The notes: generated by a model from the letters alone, not told the origin. Positions 12,540 through 26,325 are shown, numbered from the stretch's first letter. The stretch is DNA of 64,000 bases from Elysia crispata (GCA_033675545.1 JAWDGP010006875.1:203501-267500), one strand, 5' to 3'. Made by a program: numbers and translations.

Positions 12540-12780
12540 CTCCGCCTTGCCCTTCATTGGCTAAACATGTTATGCAAATAGAGAAGCAGGGAAAAGCTTG
12601 CGTCGTCTGAGAGGCAGAGGTTTATCCCGGATCAAACCATTTCCATTTCCCATCAAGCACTGGGATGCTGACGTCGGCAAAACGTCACATCCGGGCCGCT
12701 CAGTTGACCTTTAGTTTAACCTTTGTGTTTTATTTTCCACCGCTGCTTGTGCGCCAGCTCCGACCGTGAATAATATCGAT
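12540..12780. promoter_or_regulatory. Candidate intronic cis-regulatory block
   Basis: This stretch is more GC-rich and less repetitive than its surroundings. It contains an inverted CCAAT box (ATTGG, 12556-12560), an octamer ATGCAAAT (12572-12579), a CRE-like TGACGTCG (12669-12676) and a second CGTCA (12683-12687). No open frame of interest overlaps. The regulatory reading is an inference from motif clustering only. Confidence 0.2.
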
Positions 12781-13897
12781 ATGCATGGAAGTTTAGTTAC
12801 GGTATATGTAAGCACACAAAATAGATTTACAATGTAACATTAAATGAACAACACTGATAGGCATATATGGTAATTTAATGTAAAATTATTCCTGCAGTCA
12901 TGTAGCAGTACTCAAAATCTCAAACTAAAATAATAGGGGCTTTATGCTAGAGTTATAAGTGAAGAACTAAATAACGTTATTTTAATTTTTTTATAAGTTG
13001 GACCAATACATAAAAAGTTTTTATATTTCGGTTTTTCTATTATTAAATGGTCAGATATACAGCGACTAGTAAGAGAAGTACAACACACTTCAAGAAATTT
13101 TATTTTCTTTCTTTCAGCATTACCACTGTTATGATTTGCACCGGCATCCAACATTCTTGGAAACCCATCCAGGAAAGACTAGAGTTCTTACGGCAATATC
13201 CGAAAAAAAAACAAAAAACGGAGGCAAAGCAAATTCTACAATTTGAATTGCACTCTAGCACAGTAATTGGTTGGTTTAACTGAAGATCTAACCAAGACCG
13301 TGCAAAGTCAAAAGCCACTCGATACATGCCAAAATGGTCAGATAGTCTTAAAGTCATCGTTGGTGAAACTTTTCTGAGATTGGAACAGTAGAAAGAAATA
13401 ACAAGTCCATGTCTGAAAGCTGTCTACTCATTTACCCATGTGGTATGGTTATGACCCGAGTGGCATATTTATGAAAATTCTGTTTGTGACCATTTAGTTT
13501 TTATTTGGCCAGCGATCATTTGCAAAGCAATTTTTTTTTTAAGTTCAAAATAAAAACTAACACTTTTACTTGAACACGCAAAATTAGTCCGATCGTAAGA
13601 AATATTAAGAAACTGATTTGATTACCACGAATTTTTCGCCGTAAATTATTTTTAGCGTTATATAAAAGTGCTTTCTGGCAAATGAACATTAACATCTTCT
13701 CACCAAAATAATAAAGAAAAAAATTTAAAAGTTTTCCGTTTCAGCAAATCGCCAAGAGGATAAAATTGAAATTGATTTTGTTGTTTTAATCCGAATATTT
13801 TCTTTTCGAACCCGTTCTTTTTATTTTCCTTTTGAAGCTTACATCCTAAAAAAATACAAGTTCTTTTTTGTCGAGAAAAGTAGAAAAGTGCCTTTGG

Positions 13898-13998
13898 GGA
13901 AAAAAAAACCAAAAACCAAAAAAAAACCAAAACAACAACAAAAACAAAACAAAAACAAAAAAAAGCAAACAAACCGAAAACAAACAAAACCTCAAATA
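13898..13998. repeat. A/C-rich low-complexity tract
   Basis: Runs of CCAAAAA, CAAAA and CAACAA on the plus strand, similar in style to the tracts near 9.9 kb and 23.4 kb. Confidence 0.85.
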
Positions 13999-14439
13999 AA
14001 AAATTTCCTCCATCTTAACTACTTTCTTTCTTTCATTTATTCTCCTGTGTTTTTCTTTGATCTTCCAAGAGGAGGATTGCCTGTAACCATTTGGCCCACA
14101 TCATGAAGACATTAAAAGAATAATATTCTCTCTCAATATATTTATTTCTCTTTGACTGGGTGGGCCAGTTCGATGCGACATATATACCTCCTGAAACTTG
14201 TATATCCTCTCTGTCTGTCTGTCTGTCTTTATCTTCCTCTTTTCCCCTTTTCCCTCTTACTTTTTATTTCGCTAAGTCTTTCTCTGTCATTCTCTCTTCT
14301 TCTCCTTCTCCTTTATTCTGTTTCTCAATCTGTGCGCACCTCTCCAGTTTCATTTCTCTCATTCTTATTTCTCTCCATATTTATGCCAACGCCCCCTCCA
14401 CATCTTCTCTAGTCCCCTAACTCACATTTCAGCAAATCG

Positions 14440-14640
14440 TCGTCTGCCCAATCAGATTTGCATTTTGTGGGCCCATGCCAGTGAGCAAAGACAAGCAGGC
14501 TCTCCAGCTAGCGGGGCGGCCCTGGGGCAGTGGCTCGAGTTTCTGAGACTGAGGTTAGACCTGAACCTCTCCAAAATCTCACCAGCCTTCAGTTGCCACA
14601 GCCGATCACGCAATGCTCTTCAAGTGCACGAAGCGCGAGA
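14440..14640. promoter_or_regulatory. Candidate intronic cis-regulatory block with CCAAT and octamer
   Basis: A GC-raised block starts with CCAAT (14448-14452) immediately followed by the octamer ATTTGCAT (14456-14463). A 94-codon open frame overlaps it, but I see no family resemblance or clear splice signals. The function is inferred. Confidence 0.2.
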
Positions 14641-15357
14641 CAATCCGAGAAATAACCAACAGATTTATATATACAGAACAAAACAGAAATATAATACAAA
14701 CAGAGAAAGAAAAAAAATAACCCAAAGATTTAGGCATCCAAAAATATAATAAAAAAGCAAAGGAAAAAAAACAACAACCAAGTATCCCATCATCTAAACA
14801 AACATACTACAGAAATCGTTGAGCAAACAAATTTAAAGTGTTTAGAAAACGAACAAAGGTAAAAAAAAATAAAGAAAGGGAACAGTGTCGGCACAAAATC
14901 AACGTTGTCTCTTAATTGAAACTTACACAATGCTTTCCTTGCCCGTTTTAATGCCATTTTTATCCTTTACGTGGGCGACATATTTGTAAAGTCGTGTATT
15001 TTAATTTGAACACGACTTTTACTTGCCTTTTTTTCTTGTCTCCGTATTGCTGTTTTCTTGTCGGTGACAATGAAATCAATTGTAGTAATATTTAACCAAG
15101 AAATATTTCAACGTTATTTTTTTACCATTCGTGGACAGTTTTTGTCATTTTATCCGAGATTGCAGCACTTGGACAAAGCAAGGTCAAAACGACAATATCG
15201 ACGATAACTGACTTATTTTTTTAAACACTGCAGCTTCAATTTTGAACTAACCCGTAAACGCTTTTCCAGCTTTTATATCTCGCAGTTTAAACCTCCAAAA
15301 ATGTGAGTCGATGAATGACGAACACTGACAGCCACAAGATAAAACCGATTGGCCCAC

Positions 15358-16728
15358 GGTACATACAGCCCCAGTCAATAGAGTGATCCTGAGATGCAGC
15401 TCCAGTCCAGAAAGAGGTCCAGGGTATATACAGCCCCAGTCCTGAGAGAGGTCTAGGGTATATACAGCTCCAGTCAAGAGATAGGTCTTGGGTATATATA
15501 GCCTCAGTCCTGGGAGAGGTCTGGGTATATACAGCCCCAGTCTAGAGACAGATCTAGGGTATAAACAGCCCCAGTCTAGAGATAGGTCTAGGGTATATAC
15601 AGCCCCAATCTAGAGAGAGGTCTAGGGTATAAATAGCCCCAGCCTAGAGAGAGATCTGGGTATATAAAGCCCCAGTCTAGAGAGAGGTCTAGGGTATATA
15701 CAGCTCCAGTCAAGAGATAGGTCTTGGGTATATACAGCTCCAGTCAAGAGATAGGTCTAGGGTATATACAGCTCCAGTCAAGAGATAGGTCTTGGGTATA
15801 TACAGCTCCAGTCAAGAGATAGGTCTTGGGTATATATGGCCCCAGTCCAGAGAGAGGTCTTGGGTATATACAGCTCCAGTCTAGAGAGACATCTGGGTAT
15901 ATGTAGGCCCCAGTCTAGAGAGAGTTCTAGGGTATATACAGCCCCAATCTAGAGAGAGGTCTAGGGTATATACAGCCCCAGTCCAGAGAGAGGTCTGGTT
16001 ATATACAGCCCCAGTCTAGAGAGAGGTCTAGGGTATATACAGCCCCAGTCTAGAGAGAGGTCTAGGGTATATACAGCCCCAGTCTAGAGAGAGGTCTAGG
16101 GTATATACAGCCCCAGTCCAGAGAGAGGTCTGGTTATATACAGCCCCAGTCTAGAGAGAGGTCTAGGGTATATACAGCCCCAGTTCTGAGAGAGGTCTAG
16201 GGTATATACAGCCCCGATCCTGAAAGAGGTCTAGGGTATATACAGCCCCAGTCTAGAGAGAGGTCTAGGGTATACACAGCCCCAGCCTAGAGAGAGGTCT
16301 AGGTTTTATACAGCCCCAATCTAGAGAGAGGTCTAGGGTATAAATAGCCCCAGTCTAGAGAGAGGTCTAGGGTATATACAGCCCCAGTCCAGAGAGAGGT
16401 CTAGGTTTTATACAGCCCCAATCTAGAGAGAGGTCTAGGGTATAAATAGCCCCAGCCTAGAGAGAGGTCAAGGGTATATACAGCCCCAGTCCAGAGAGAA
16501 GTCTAGGGTATATACAGCCCCAGTCTAGAGAGAGGTCTAGGGTATATACAGCCCCTGTCTAGAGAGAGGTCTAGGGTATATACAGCCCCAGTCTAGAGAG
16601 AGGTCTAGGGTATATACAGCCCCAGTCTAGAGAGAGGTCTAGGGTATATACAGCCCCAGTCTAGAGAGAGGTCTATGGTATATACAGCCCTAATCCTGAG
16701 AGAGATCTGGGTATATGCAGGCCCTGTC
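15358..16728 (+). repeat. 34-bp minisatellite, about 40 copies
   Basis: Units carry AGAGAGAGGTCTAGGGTATA followed by TACAGCCCCAGTCT and repeat every 34 bp for about 1.37 kb. Variants include CTTGGG for CTAGGG, a CTCCAGTCAAGAGATAG subtype clustered around 15460-15840, and 33-bp copies lacking one base. There are no spacers between units, so this is a satellite-type array. It lies inside the giant intron and runs directly into a GATA/GA tract. Confidence 0.95.
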
Positions 16729-16731
16729 CAG

Positions 16732-17390
<659 letters not shown>

Positions 17391-18063
17391 ACAGAGGACT
17401 GAGTGTTGGGCGGAGAGGGTGATGGGTTGGGAAAGTAATGCGGGAGGTAGGGCTTCAGAGAAAACGAGATTAGCAACGGACAGAATTGGTTTCACAAGGA
17501 AAGAGAGGAAACAAACCTACCATTAATGTCCTAGCATGATCTCTTGGGAAAGGTAAGTGTCCTCTAGTGACCATCAAGTTTGTATCCGTGGGTCAACATC
17601 CTGAGAACACACAATCCATCCATCTTTCACAATATAATGTAACAGTGCCAGATTCATTGCCTTGGTCAGCGGCACTGAACCATAAACCTTCTATTACAGG
17701 CACTTGGATCTAAGAGTGTATGTTTCAGAGTTCGATGGCACCTTCTTGATACGTCCTATGTGGATAGATCAACAGCCTTGGGATCCGACATCCCCTTTTC
17801 GCCATTAACCTACTTTACCGCAGCCCCCTGTCTTGTTTGTTCTTTTACTGTCAAAACTTTTTGAAATTTTAAAATTCACTTCCTGTTCCCTCACATTATT
17901 TTTGTTTCTCGCTGTCAGGTTTCGTTCGTCTTTGGACAGAATAATACGCTTCATGCAAGAAAAGCGTTCTACATCCATCTAAAACACTTTTGCAAATCGA
18001 AAAATCACTGCCGTATAAAATTTGCAATTTAAATTCAGTATTGACTTGAGTTGAAATGGAATG

Positions 18064-18065
<2 letters not shown>
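17391..18065. other. Intronic unique sequence
   Basis: No repeat or exon recognised. Confidence 0.4.

Positions 18066-18122
<57 letters not shown>
18066..18122. repeat. (TA)n microsatellite
   Basis: About 28 perfect TA dinucleotides. Confidence 0.95.
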
Positions 18123-18126
<4 letters not shown>

Positions 18127-18730
18127 TATCGATTGCCTTATAAGTAACGCAATAAATGACAGCATAAACAATATTACCATAAAGCGTTATAAAACTCGAA
18201 GGAAGATGCGTAACGCAATCAGCCCAAAATCGGAAAGAAAAATAAATATCAGAACCAGAAGAAAACGTTTAAAAAAAATAAATGATTTAGTGTTTTATTT
18301 TTTATAAAGATTAACCCAGTCAATGTCCTTTTAGATGGGACCTCCAATACGTCTTGACTTATAGAGTAGCTACAGCGGGTAGCCGGGTAATATCGATGAG
18401 TTTCTCTGACATGCTACCAATCTTCGTACATTGAGGGAGTCGTTTTTTCTATTGTACGACCTCGACAAATGTGTCTAGAGACCCTCTTTTGGATCAGTCA
18501 ACGTAATCGAACTTGGCCCAAATTCAATCATCGGACATCTTACCTTCGAAGTTGAGAATCTACCACCGCTCCACGACATATCTCATGGAGATAAAAATGG
18601 CGCAGCGTGTTTTATTCAATCAAGCCAAAGTGACTCAGAAAACATGGAGTTTTGAAATGAGGGAGTTAGAAAAGGTGTGGTCAATTGAAATGCTGTTCTT
18701 TGTTTGGGGATTGAAAAGTGAGAGATACTG

Positions 18731-18840
<110 letters not shown>

Positions 18841-19350
18841 AAAAGGAGAGAAAAAGAGAGATAGAACAACTAATAGAAAGATAGAAAGACAGACAGTGAT
18901 TGAAACATTAACTTTTCAAACACAGCAGACACAGGAGCTCACAGTAAACAATAGCAAGGAAACTGCTAACAAGAGAATAACGGCATTTTCCGTTGAAAAC
19001 CAATGATAGTCGGTTCCTAGGGCCAGATACCAGCCTTAGATTATGCAATCACAGTAAACCTTTGGGAGGATAATAGAGGGGAAACAGTCTAGGCTAATAT
19101 TGACCTGAGGTAAATACTTTCACCCTTCCCCCAGGGGGGTTGGGGAGAAAGAGGCTGAGAGAGTGAAATAGAGTGATAGAGATACTGACGGTGAGTGTCA
19201 GCTACTCACCAGAATATCTTGAAGGGAACAAGAGGATGGGCTCGGAGTTCGATATTAAGAAGAGAAAAAGCAGTTCTCAGAGTTGCTTAGAAGCTGGAAA
19301 AAATGGGTAGGGGCCATGACAGTGAAAAGAGAAGAATAAAGATAAAATAA

Positions 19351-19351
<1 letters not shown>

Positions 19352-19404
<53 letters not shown>

Positions 19405-19454
19405 GAGAGAGGAATAAAGAGAGAGAGAGGGAGAGAGAGGAATAAAGAGAGGGA

Positions 19455-19515
<61 letters not shown>
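19352..19515. repeat. (GA)n with repeated GGAATAAAGA interruptions
   Basis: GA dinucleotide runs are broken by two copies of AGAGGAATAAAGAGAG, which suggests internal duplication of the interrupted segment. Confidence 0.93.
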
Positions 19516-19516
<1 letters not shown>

Positions 19517-21676
19517 ACTAGAGAGCGATAGAGAGAAGAAAGAGAACGAAAAAATAGAGGAAGAGGAAAAAAAATGAAGGATGGGAGATGGAAGAGTAAG
19601 AAGGCACGTAGGTAATTATCAAAATGAAAATAATTGTCAGTTTATTCAGTGGACCTATTAAAACAGGAAGGAAAAAACAGCGAGAGAAGAGACAAACATA
19701 TTACGTTAGCTTCCAACAGAAAAGGAACTTAGCTCTTGTAGCTCTGGAAAAAACGCAGCTCTTAGCTCTGATTTTAACAAGGACTAGACCTATCCGCCAA
19801 CAGTTCGCGACCCACCACCTCAATGAACCAATTAAGAACCTCACATTACAGTTCTACCTTCTCGTTTGTTTCACGTGCAAAAAATGCCTAAAAATATCCA
19901 GGAGAGAATGAGCTACACTAATCAATGAAATAATGAAATACAAATCACCATCAAAATCCCATTAAAAGAACTTGCAATCTTAAGAGGTTATGGTCCTTGT
20001 GTCCCTCTATGCAACGGCACATCAAATCAAGTTGATTATCTCTAAAAAATGCAGTAAGTGAAAAACATTGGGAAGTTGGACATAATTATTGTTATTTGAA
20101 AGGCCAAAATTAATTATAAAGCTATACTGAACAAACGTTTTGCTGGTTGAAGCTTGTAGCGTCTAGGTTGTCGAAGACCTTTAAATGATATTTTCCTGGA
20201 TATTCGTTCTGCAAATCAATTCAGGCTAAATACTACAGCCCGAAACGAAAGCTTTTTCTCAACTGACTTGATTTATAATATTTCGTTTTCCAATGTGGAG
20301 CGGTTCAGATGTTATAACCTAAGCCGCTACCTCTTATTTTTGAAACGGGGGCCTTTTTCTAAAATAGTCCCGAACTATTCGGAGATGGTTATACGGAGAA
20401 AACGGACCAAACTTTGATTTTGTTTACACTCAATGGGGAAAAATAGAGCTCTCTTTGCAGAAAGGGTAAAACTGACTATCAGTTATACACGGAAGTACAT
20501 TCTATTTGACAGGTGCAGAATGTATCTTGAAACGCCATTTGGTATAGGCCTTATAAAAAAGATTACGGTGTGAGTCAAACAAGGGAAAACTAATAATTCA
20601 AAATAAAATCTAACATCTAAACTTAACGAAACTGAGCACGGTAATCGTCCGTATAACGTAATCGTCTAAAAACTGGCACCAAATACTAAGAGGAGTTATA
20701 TCTATCCTCTAAAAGAAAATCTCTCATCTGAAAAATAACAACAACCACACCTGAAGTAAATTTTCCTTCTGGCTCGGAACTTAGCTTTTTCTCTCTGACT
20801 ATATCAAAGACAAACAATGACCAATCAAAGCGCGAATTCAAACTCGAGTCGGTCAGAAAATAATGTTTTTCTCGCCATAAACTAGACAGAAATCCATAGA
20901 AATTCCAAATGGTTTTACTTCGTGATAAAAATATGTCGGGAGAGTTCGTACTCTTATGGTGTGAGTGTAAATGTAGAAGGCTAACACAAAAAGGTGTAAT
21001 CATATTAGCAGAAAGGTAGATTATCAAACAATTGAATACCATAAAAGCTTGCCTAAAAACCGCAAAGATTACCACTGTAGTCTTCTGGGAAATATAACGG
21101 TATATTTAATATTTGTCCTTGACCTTCTGCAGTCCCACAGCTCATATTGAGAACAAATCAAAAGATTCATCCTAAGTATACGGTGAGATGCACACATTCA
21201 GGATCTTGCATTATTGATGGACCGCACTTGTGTCCAAATATCGCGGTACATGAAGAACACAATAATAGTCTGCGAGAACTACCACTGACCTGACCCTTAC
21301 CTTTGACCTTTGGCGGAAATGAGTCGTGCATCAGCGGAATTAATCTTTCAGAAGACATTTTCGCTACTGAAGTTCTCATACTTCCATTACAAGATCTGTG
21401 AGCATCATTATATGCAGAGCTTTGTGGTCCTTTGAGTGAAATTAGTTATTATCCTTCTTATTACTTCATTTCCGTTTCCTCTTCGGATAAAAGTACACAT
21501 CACGGGAAAAATCATAACCTATCCAAAATCATTTCTAATCTGCAACAAGCGATACTGTCCATAGAATAAAAATACAAAATTGATTCTGTGATACAGCCGG
21601 AAAATTGGTATTTCAAATGCATCGAAGATTTACTTAGCAGTTATATAATTCTCGAGTTTAAATTTTCAAAAATGGC

Positions 21677-21679
<3 letters not shown>
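19516..21679. other. Intronic unique sequence
   Basis: No repeat array. Open frames of 60-130 codons are present but show no recognisable domain or splice context. Confidence 0.4.

Positions 21680-21762
<83 letters not shown>
21680..21762. repeat. (CT)n microsatellite
   Basis: A perfect CT tract of about 82 bp. Confidence 0.95.
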
Positions 21763-21766
<4 letters not shown>

Positions 21767-22321
21767 ATGTATATGGAGTAAATAATTAGGAACATTGCGA
21801 CGGATCAAATCCCATGCCAAAACAATACTATGCGTCGAAACAATAATAATGAATTTTAACGTCTTCTGATACGGCCCGTAGAGAGAAAACAGAAAATAGC
21901 AACAAAACTTACGGAAACAATGCGAACTTAACAACCGAGATAAAAAATTAATCATGTTTTCGTCACACACAGGCGTTCTTTGGGGGGAACAACGGTTTGA
22001 GGGCGTTGCAGGAAAATTTTTCCGGTATTTCACGATACATAGTGAGGATTGACTCTTGCTGACTTACACGGTAGTAGAGCATGAAGTCTCTTGGTGAGGC
22101 TTTCAACTTTGTCCCCAACATCGCCAAACCAGTATATCATATACTGTCAATTCATTGAGAGCACTTTATAATAAAGTGTCATTACGAGAGACTGAAATTG
22201 GATCACTGTATGGAAAATATAGTGAAAATAGGGCAGATGATACTGCACATAGATGCAAATATTGCCTGGAGACAAATCTCTAATCTAGGAGGAGATATAT
22301 GTAGAAACATTAATAGAGATA

Positions 22322-22493
<172 letters not shown>

Positions 22494-23338
22494 GAAGAAA
22501 AAAAAACATATATATAATGAGAAAAATCGAGAAAGCTAGTTAGCTAGATCGATAGATTGATAAATTAATGGTCAAATTAGTAGAAAGATCGACAGATATG
22601 TAGACCTAGATATAAATTTATCGATAGATATGCAGACTAAGGCATGAAAGTAGAGAGAGAAAAAGTGGATAGCCATCCAAATGATTGCTGAAGCAGCTGC
22701 ACTGAACGCACAGCGGCTGATCACTTATGTAACAGGCCAGTTCCTGATAAATTTCTTTTAGCGCTCTCTAACACTGTAACTAGAGGTTTCCAAGATCCTG
22801 TCTTTATGCAACATCATAGCTTATCTTTTATGATGCTTCCAACATTTCTTAAGCTGAATGAAAATAAGTCCACCAAAGTATGTAACTTAGGCGTGTGCGT
22901 GTTCTTCAGAGGTGACGTCGAGAAGTGAAACACGGACACCAGTTGATGGTATCATCATAACAGGCATGGAGATAGTGCTGCAAAATAAAAATAGAAGTTA
23001 CATGCAGCATGTAATAAGTAAATAATTGGACAGAAAACATTGGTGTCTGGGGTTTGATTCCCGACAGGAAAATCTCTACATGTGTGTTTGGAGGAGGCAC
23101 CCAAAGTTTTCCCCTTTAAAGCATGCCCAAAGGGATAAAACTAAGATTATACTAGAAGTAGATGACAACGTGCGGGCGGTAATTTACTGGTATCAGGGTA
23201 ATTGAAGGAGATGTATGAAAGGCTGCCGCTACATGATTTTTCCATTAATGGTGTAGGCAGTGTTTTCCACGAATCAAGCCTTTACTTCGAAAAAAGCGCT
23301 GAGATAAAATTTTTTAATTAAATCACAAGCAAGATAAC
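22494..23338. other. Intronic unique sequence with a B-box-like motif
   Basis: Mostly unique. The plus strand at about 23050-23060 reads GGTTTGATTCC, one mismatch from the pol III B box, but no matching A box was found upstream. It may be a decayed tRNA-derived repeat. Confidence 0.25.
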
Positions 23339-23535
23339 ACACACAACACAAAACAAAAAATCCGCCCCCCCAAAAAAAAACAAAAAAACAAAACAAAAAA
23401 CAAAAACAAAAATACAAAACAAAAAACAAAACAAAACAAAAAAAAACAAAAACAAAAAACAACCCAAAACAAAAACGACGAAAAGCAGCAGTTGTAGCAG
23501 CAGCAGCAACAACAACAACAAAGTAATAAAAACAA
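23339..23535. repeat. A/C-rich low-complexity tract with C7-A9 junction
   Basis: CAAAA-type repeats fill the tract. C7 followed by A9 lies at 23365-23380, and CAGCAG/CAACAA triplets occupy the right end. Confidence 0.9.
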
Positions 23536-23897
23536 CAGAAAAGCACTGACATAAACAATAACTTCATAGAGCAGCGATGGGCCGAAAGCTTGTCAAGGCA
23601 TATATAGACCTTAGTGTATGGGCGATGTGACTGTCATAAAACCTGAGGCAAACAAAGGGCTGGGATGAAATATTGATGGTCGCTCTCTGAGACGCGGCTG
23701 TGTCCATGGAACAAACATCACTTGTAGAATGTGGAATCTTGAATAAACATAGCGTGCTTTCTCTTCTGTTATCACTGCCACGTCGTAAGACGTATTGTGC
23801 TTGGAGTTGGGGCTCTTACATAAACTCATAACTGATCTGTTTTTCCCCCTGAGGTAAAAACCATATCAACACCCTCCCTTTCAATACAACCATACAA

Positions 23898-23914
23898 CCC
23901 CCCCCCCCCCCCCC
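23898..23914. repeat. Poly(C) run
   Basis: About 17 consecutive C residues followed by TTTTCC and pyrimidine-rich sequence. Confidence 0.9.
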
Positions 23915-24172
23915 TTTTCCTCTCTTTCTCTTTCCAGTCTCTCTAATTTCCTTTGATTTACACTTTTTTCAAATCACTGGGTTTCTCAACCTATCACTGA
24001 TTCTTCTTTCCTTAAGTTCTCTTTAATATTTCTCTTCATCTACCTCGTTTTCCTCTTTATCACAAAATCACAAGATGGCATCAATTAAGTTGTAATGCTC
24101 TTTGTCAAAATTCCAAGCCACAATATTTTGATAAATAAAACGTATTAAATGATTGCAAGGGAATAATACTAA

Positions 24173-24275
24173 TTAAAAAAAAAAACCAAAAAAAACAAAC
24201 AAACAAAAAAAAAAGGAAAAAAAAAGAAAAGAAAAAAAAAAACCCGAAGTAAAACAAAAAAAAAAAAAAATAAAG
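24173..24275. repeat. A-rich low-complexity tract
   Basis: Poly-A runs are broken by CC, C or G singletons across about 100 bp. Confidence 0.85.
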
Positions 24276-25085
24276 AAAAGGCGATCTTAGATTGACCCTT
24301 CAATAAAAATAAAACAAAAAACCATTGATGGTGAAAAGAAAACAAATCAAGAGAACAAATTAGACATGAACAAAAAAAAAATGAAAAAGGTCAAGACCGC
24401 CTTCTGCTCCAACTTGGAGTGTTTCATTGTTTGAACACTGATTGTAAACAGGAGGGAAAATAACAGGCTCCTTTCATTATCACTGTCGCTAGTGGCTTCC
24501 GAAACACAAAACATAAAGGTCAGAGTTGAACCACTTGTGAAGAGAGCTAGAGATCGATTACTCCGCCGAGCCGAGCTGAGAGGCGGATGTCAAGAAAATA
24601 GATCTTGGTGGTATCAGTGTGTCTGACCTTATCATTTGCACCATCTATAAAACTTAATTTTACAATGCTAGCCAAAAAAAAATTACAACATAAATAAGAG
24701 TGCCAGCTAGTTCAGGCGATCTTGATCTTGTTTGACGGAAGTCTGTTTTTAATGGAGTGTCTCTAGGCGGAAGTCTAACCGTATGTTCGATAGAAGAAAT
24801 TTAAAGAACATGACACCTACTCGATGCCATTCCCATGCTATTTGCACAAGTAGCGTCCCTTATCAAAGGTAATCTCCTAGAGAGGATGGAAGATCCGATA
24901 CAAATAAAAATGCCACGTTAATGCTTCTTTTCTAGAATTGACAGAAAAAAGGTAAATGTAAAGCAACCCAGGACAACAAAAACATCTAAAACACCATTAG
25001 GTTTTATTTCGATAAACACATACACACTCCTTAATAATGCCTTTTGTAGCAAAATCCTTGTTATTGTAATTTCTGATTCTCAATT

Positions 25086-25385
25086 ATGGACAGAACCTGT
25101 CTTTGACATCAAGCATAATTTATAAGGCCTCATAATAATGGTTCTTGACCTCTGAACCTAACACAAGGATAACGAGAAAAAAAAGTGCAAGCTCACGCTA
25201 TCATGATCCAGCTTTTTTGTGGGACAGAACGAGACCACATTTCTGATGTTAAGAGTAAGGATCAAGTTGTAGAAATTAATATTAATACGAATAACTTTCA
25301 AGTCATGATCACCAATTCTGGAGCTAAATGTCCCACTAAGTATGGGCTCGCACACTCGAGAAATGTAAAATGTTTTAGATGTTTC
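25086..25385 (+). repeat. Diverged repeat, copy A
   Basis: This segment aligns with 25516..25812 about 430 bp downstream. Shared landmarks in order are AACCTGTCTTTG, CAAGCATAA, CTTGACCT, ACAAG and ATAACG, TTTCTGAT, TATGGG and CTCGAG. Identity is patchy, so this is an old duplication or two copies of an unknown dispersed element. No protein is recognised in either copy. Confidence 0.6.
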
Positions 25386-25515
25386 TTTCTTTCCAAAATA
25401 AAAAAAATAGTAAGCAAAGGCTGTAAACTTTTTTTTTTTTAGAAATTCCTTGTAATATGCTATTCCGAACAGCACATATTAAACAATTAATTAACATTTT
25501 TCTTTCAATCCCAAG

Positions 25516-25812
25516 TTTTGGACACAACCTGTCTTTGGCAGCAAGCATAAAATGCTGCATAATTAAAAAAAATACCTTGACCTGTGGAGCCAAAACAAGA
25601 ATAACGAAAAGTTGCACGATCACGCCATCAGGTTTTGATTTAATGTGAAGCATAACAGGCCCACCTTTCTGATATAAAGTGCTGGGATGCAAATAAATAT
25701 AAACCAAAAATTAAAACGGATGATGGACAAGTCTAGAAAATAAAATTTGGATCTCAGTGTAAATATGGGTTCGAATTTCTCGAGTTAATTCTGAAACAAG
25801 CACGTTTTAGAT
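25516..25812 (+). repeat. Diverged repeat, copy B
   Basis: Partner of 25086..25385, with the same landmarks in the same order and orientation. Confidence 0.6.
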
Positions 25813-26039
25813 ACCACAGGAGAAGCAACCATTTTACACTTATTGTTCAATGTCGAAAGATAACCTTTTACTTTTGATTGACTGATTTGTAGCTTTGACA
25901 TTTTAAAAAGCATTATAGAGCTCAAGGATATTCTGTTGATGAGGTGTGGGTAGGCATGATAAATCAGACCTTTATGACGACAAAAATTAAAGTAATAACA
26001 AAGTATGAGTAGGTGGAAAATTTATAAACGGGTGGTTGG

Positions 26040-26325
26040 TTAGTTCTGATCCTCAGCGCTCTGTAGATTATTTGTCTTTTAGGGTCGCACTGGTGCGTAA
26101 AATAGGGGAATGCAACTGCTTATTTTCAGCCCTAGAGGCAAAGACTAAACGCAATGCCCGTTCTACTTCTGCAGTCGTGGAAAATATAAGGCTCAGGTCA
26201 AGCCTTAAGATAAAACTGGTTAGATGAAAACCCACCACCATCAAACCCTCATGCCAGGATTCGAGCCCCGAACCTCCAAATTGTCAGCCCAGCGCTCTAT
26301 CTACTGAGCTATTAAGCTCCCCTAA
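26040..26325 (-). mobile_element. tRNA-derived SINE (minus strand)
   Basis: The head at about 26322 down to 26254 looks like a tRNA. The A box TAGCTCAGTAGATAGAG (26311-26295) forms a D-arm with GCTC/GAGC pairing. The B box GGCTCGAATCC (26268-26258) differs from the consensus at one position, with a T-arm stem around it. A weak anticodon arm lies between them. About 210 bp of tRNA-unrelated body follows toward lower coordinates; its exact end and target duplication are not defined. A tRNA gene is unlikely because the acceptor stem does not close well. It sits about 110 bp from the exon 1 donor, in the intron. Confidence 0.65.

Noticed and set aside
15358-16728. CRISPR-like appearance of a regular array (also 56451-57380 and 4381-4790)
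   Set aside because: Units follow each other directly with no unique spacers, there are no cas genes, and the context is eukaryotic.
21167-21379. Minus-strand 70-codon frame with several cysteines as a small zinc-finger exon
   Set aside because: Cysteine spacing fits no known finger, and the flanks lack convincing splice signals.
26254-26322. Functional tRNA gene
   Set aside because: The acceptor stem does not close well, the anticodon stem depends on wobble pairs, and a non-tRNA body follows; a SINE head fits better.
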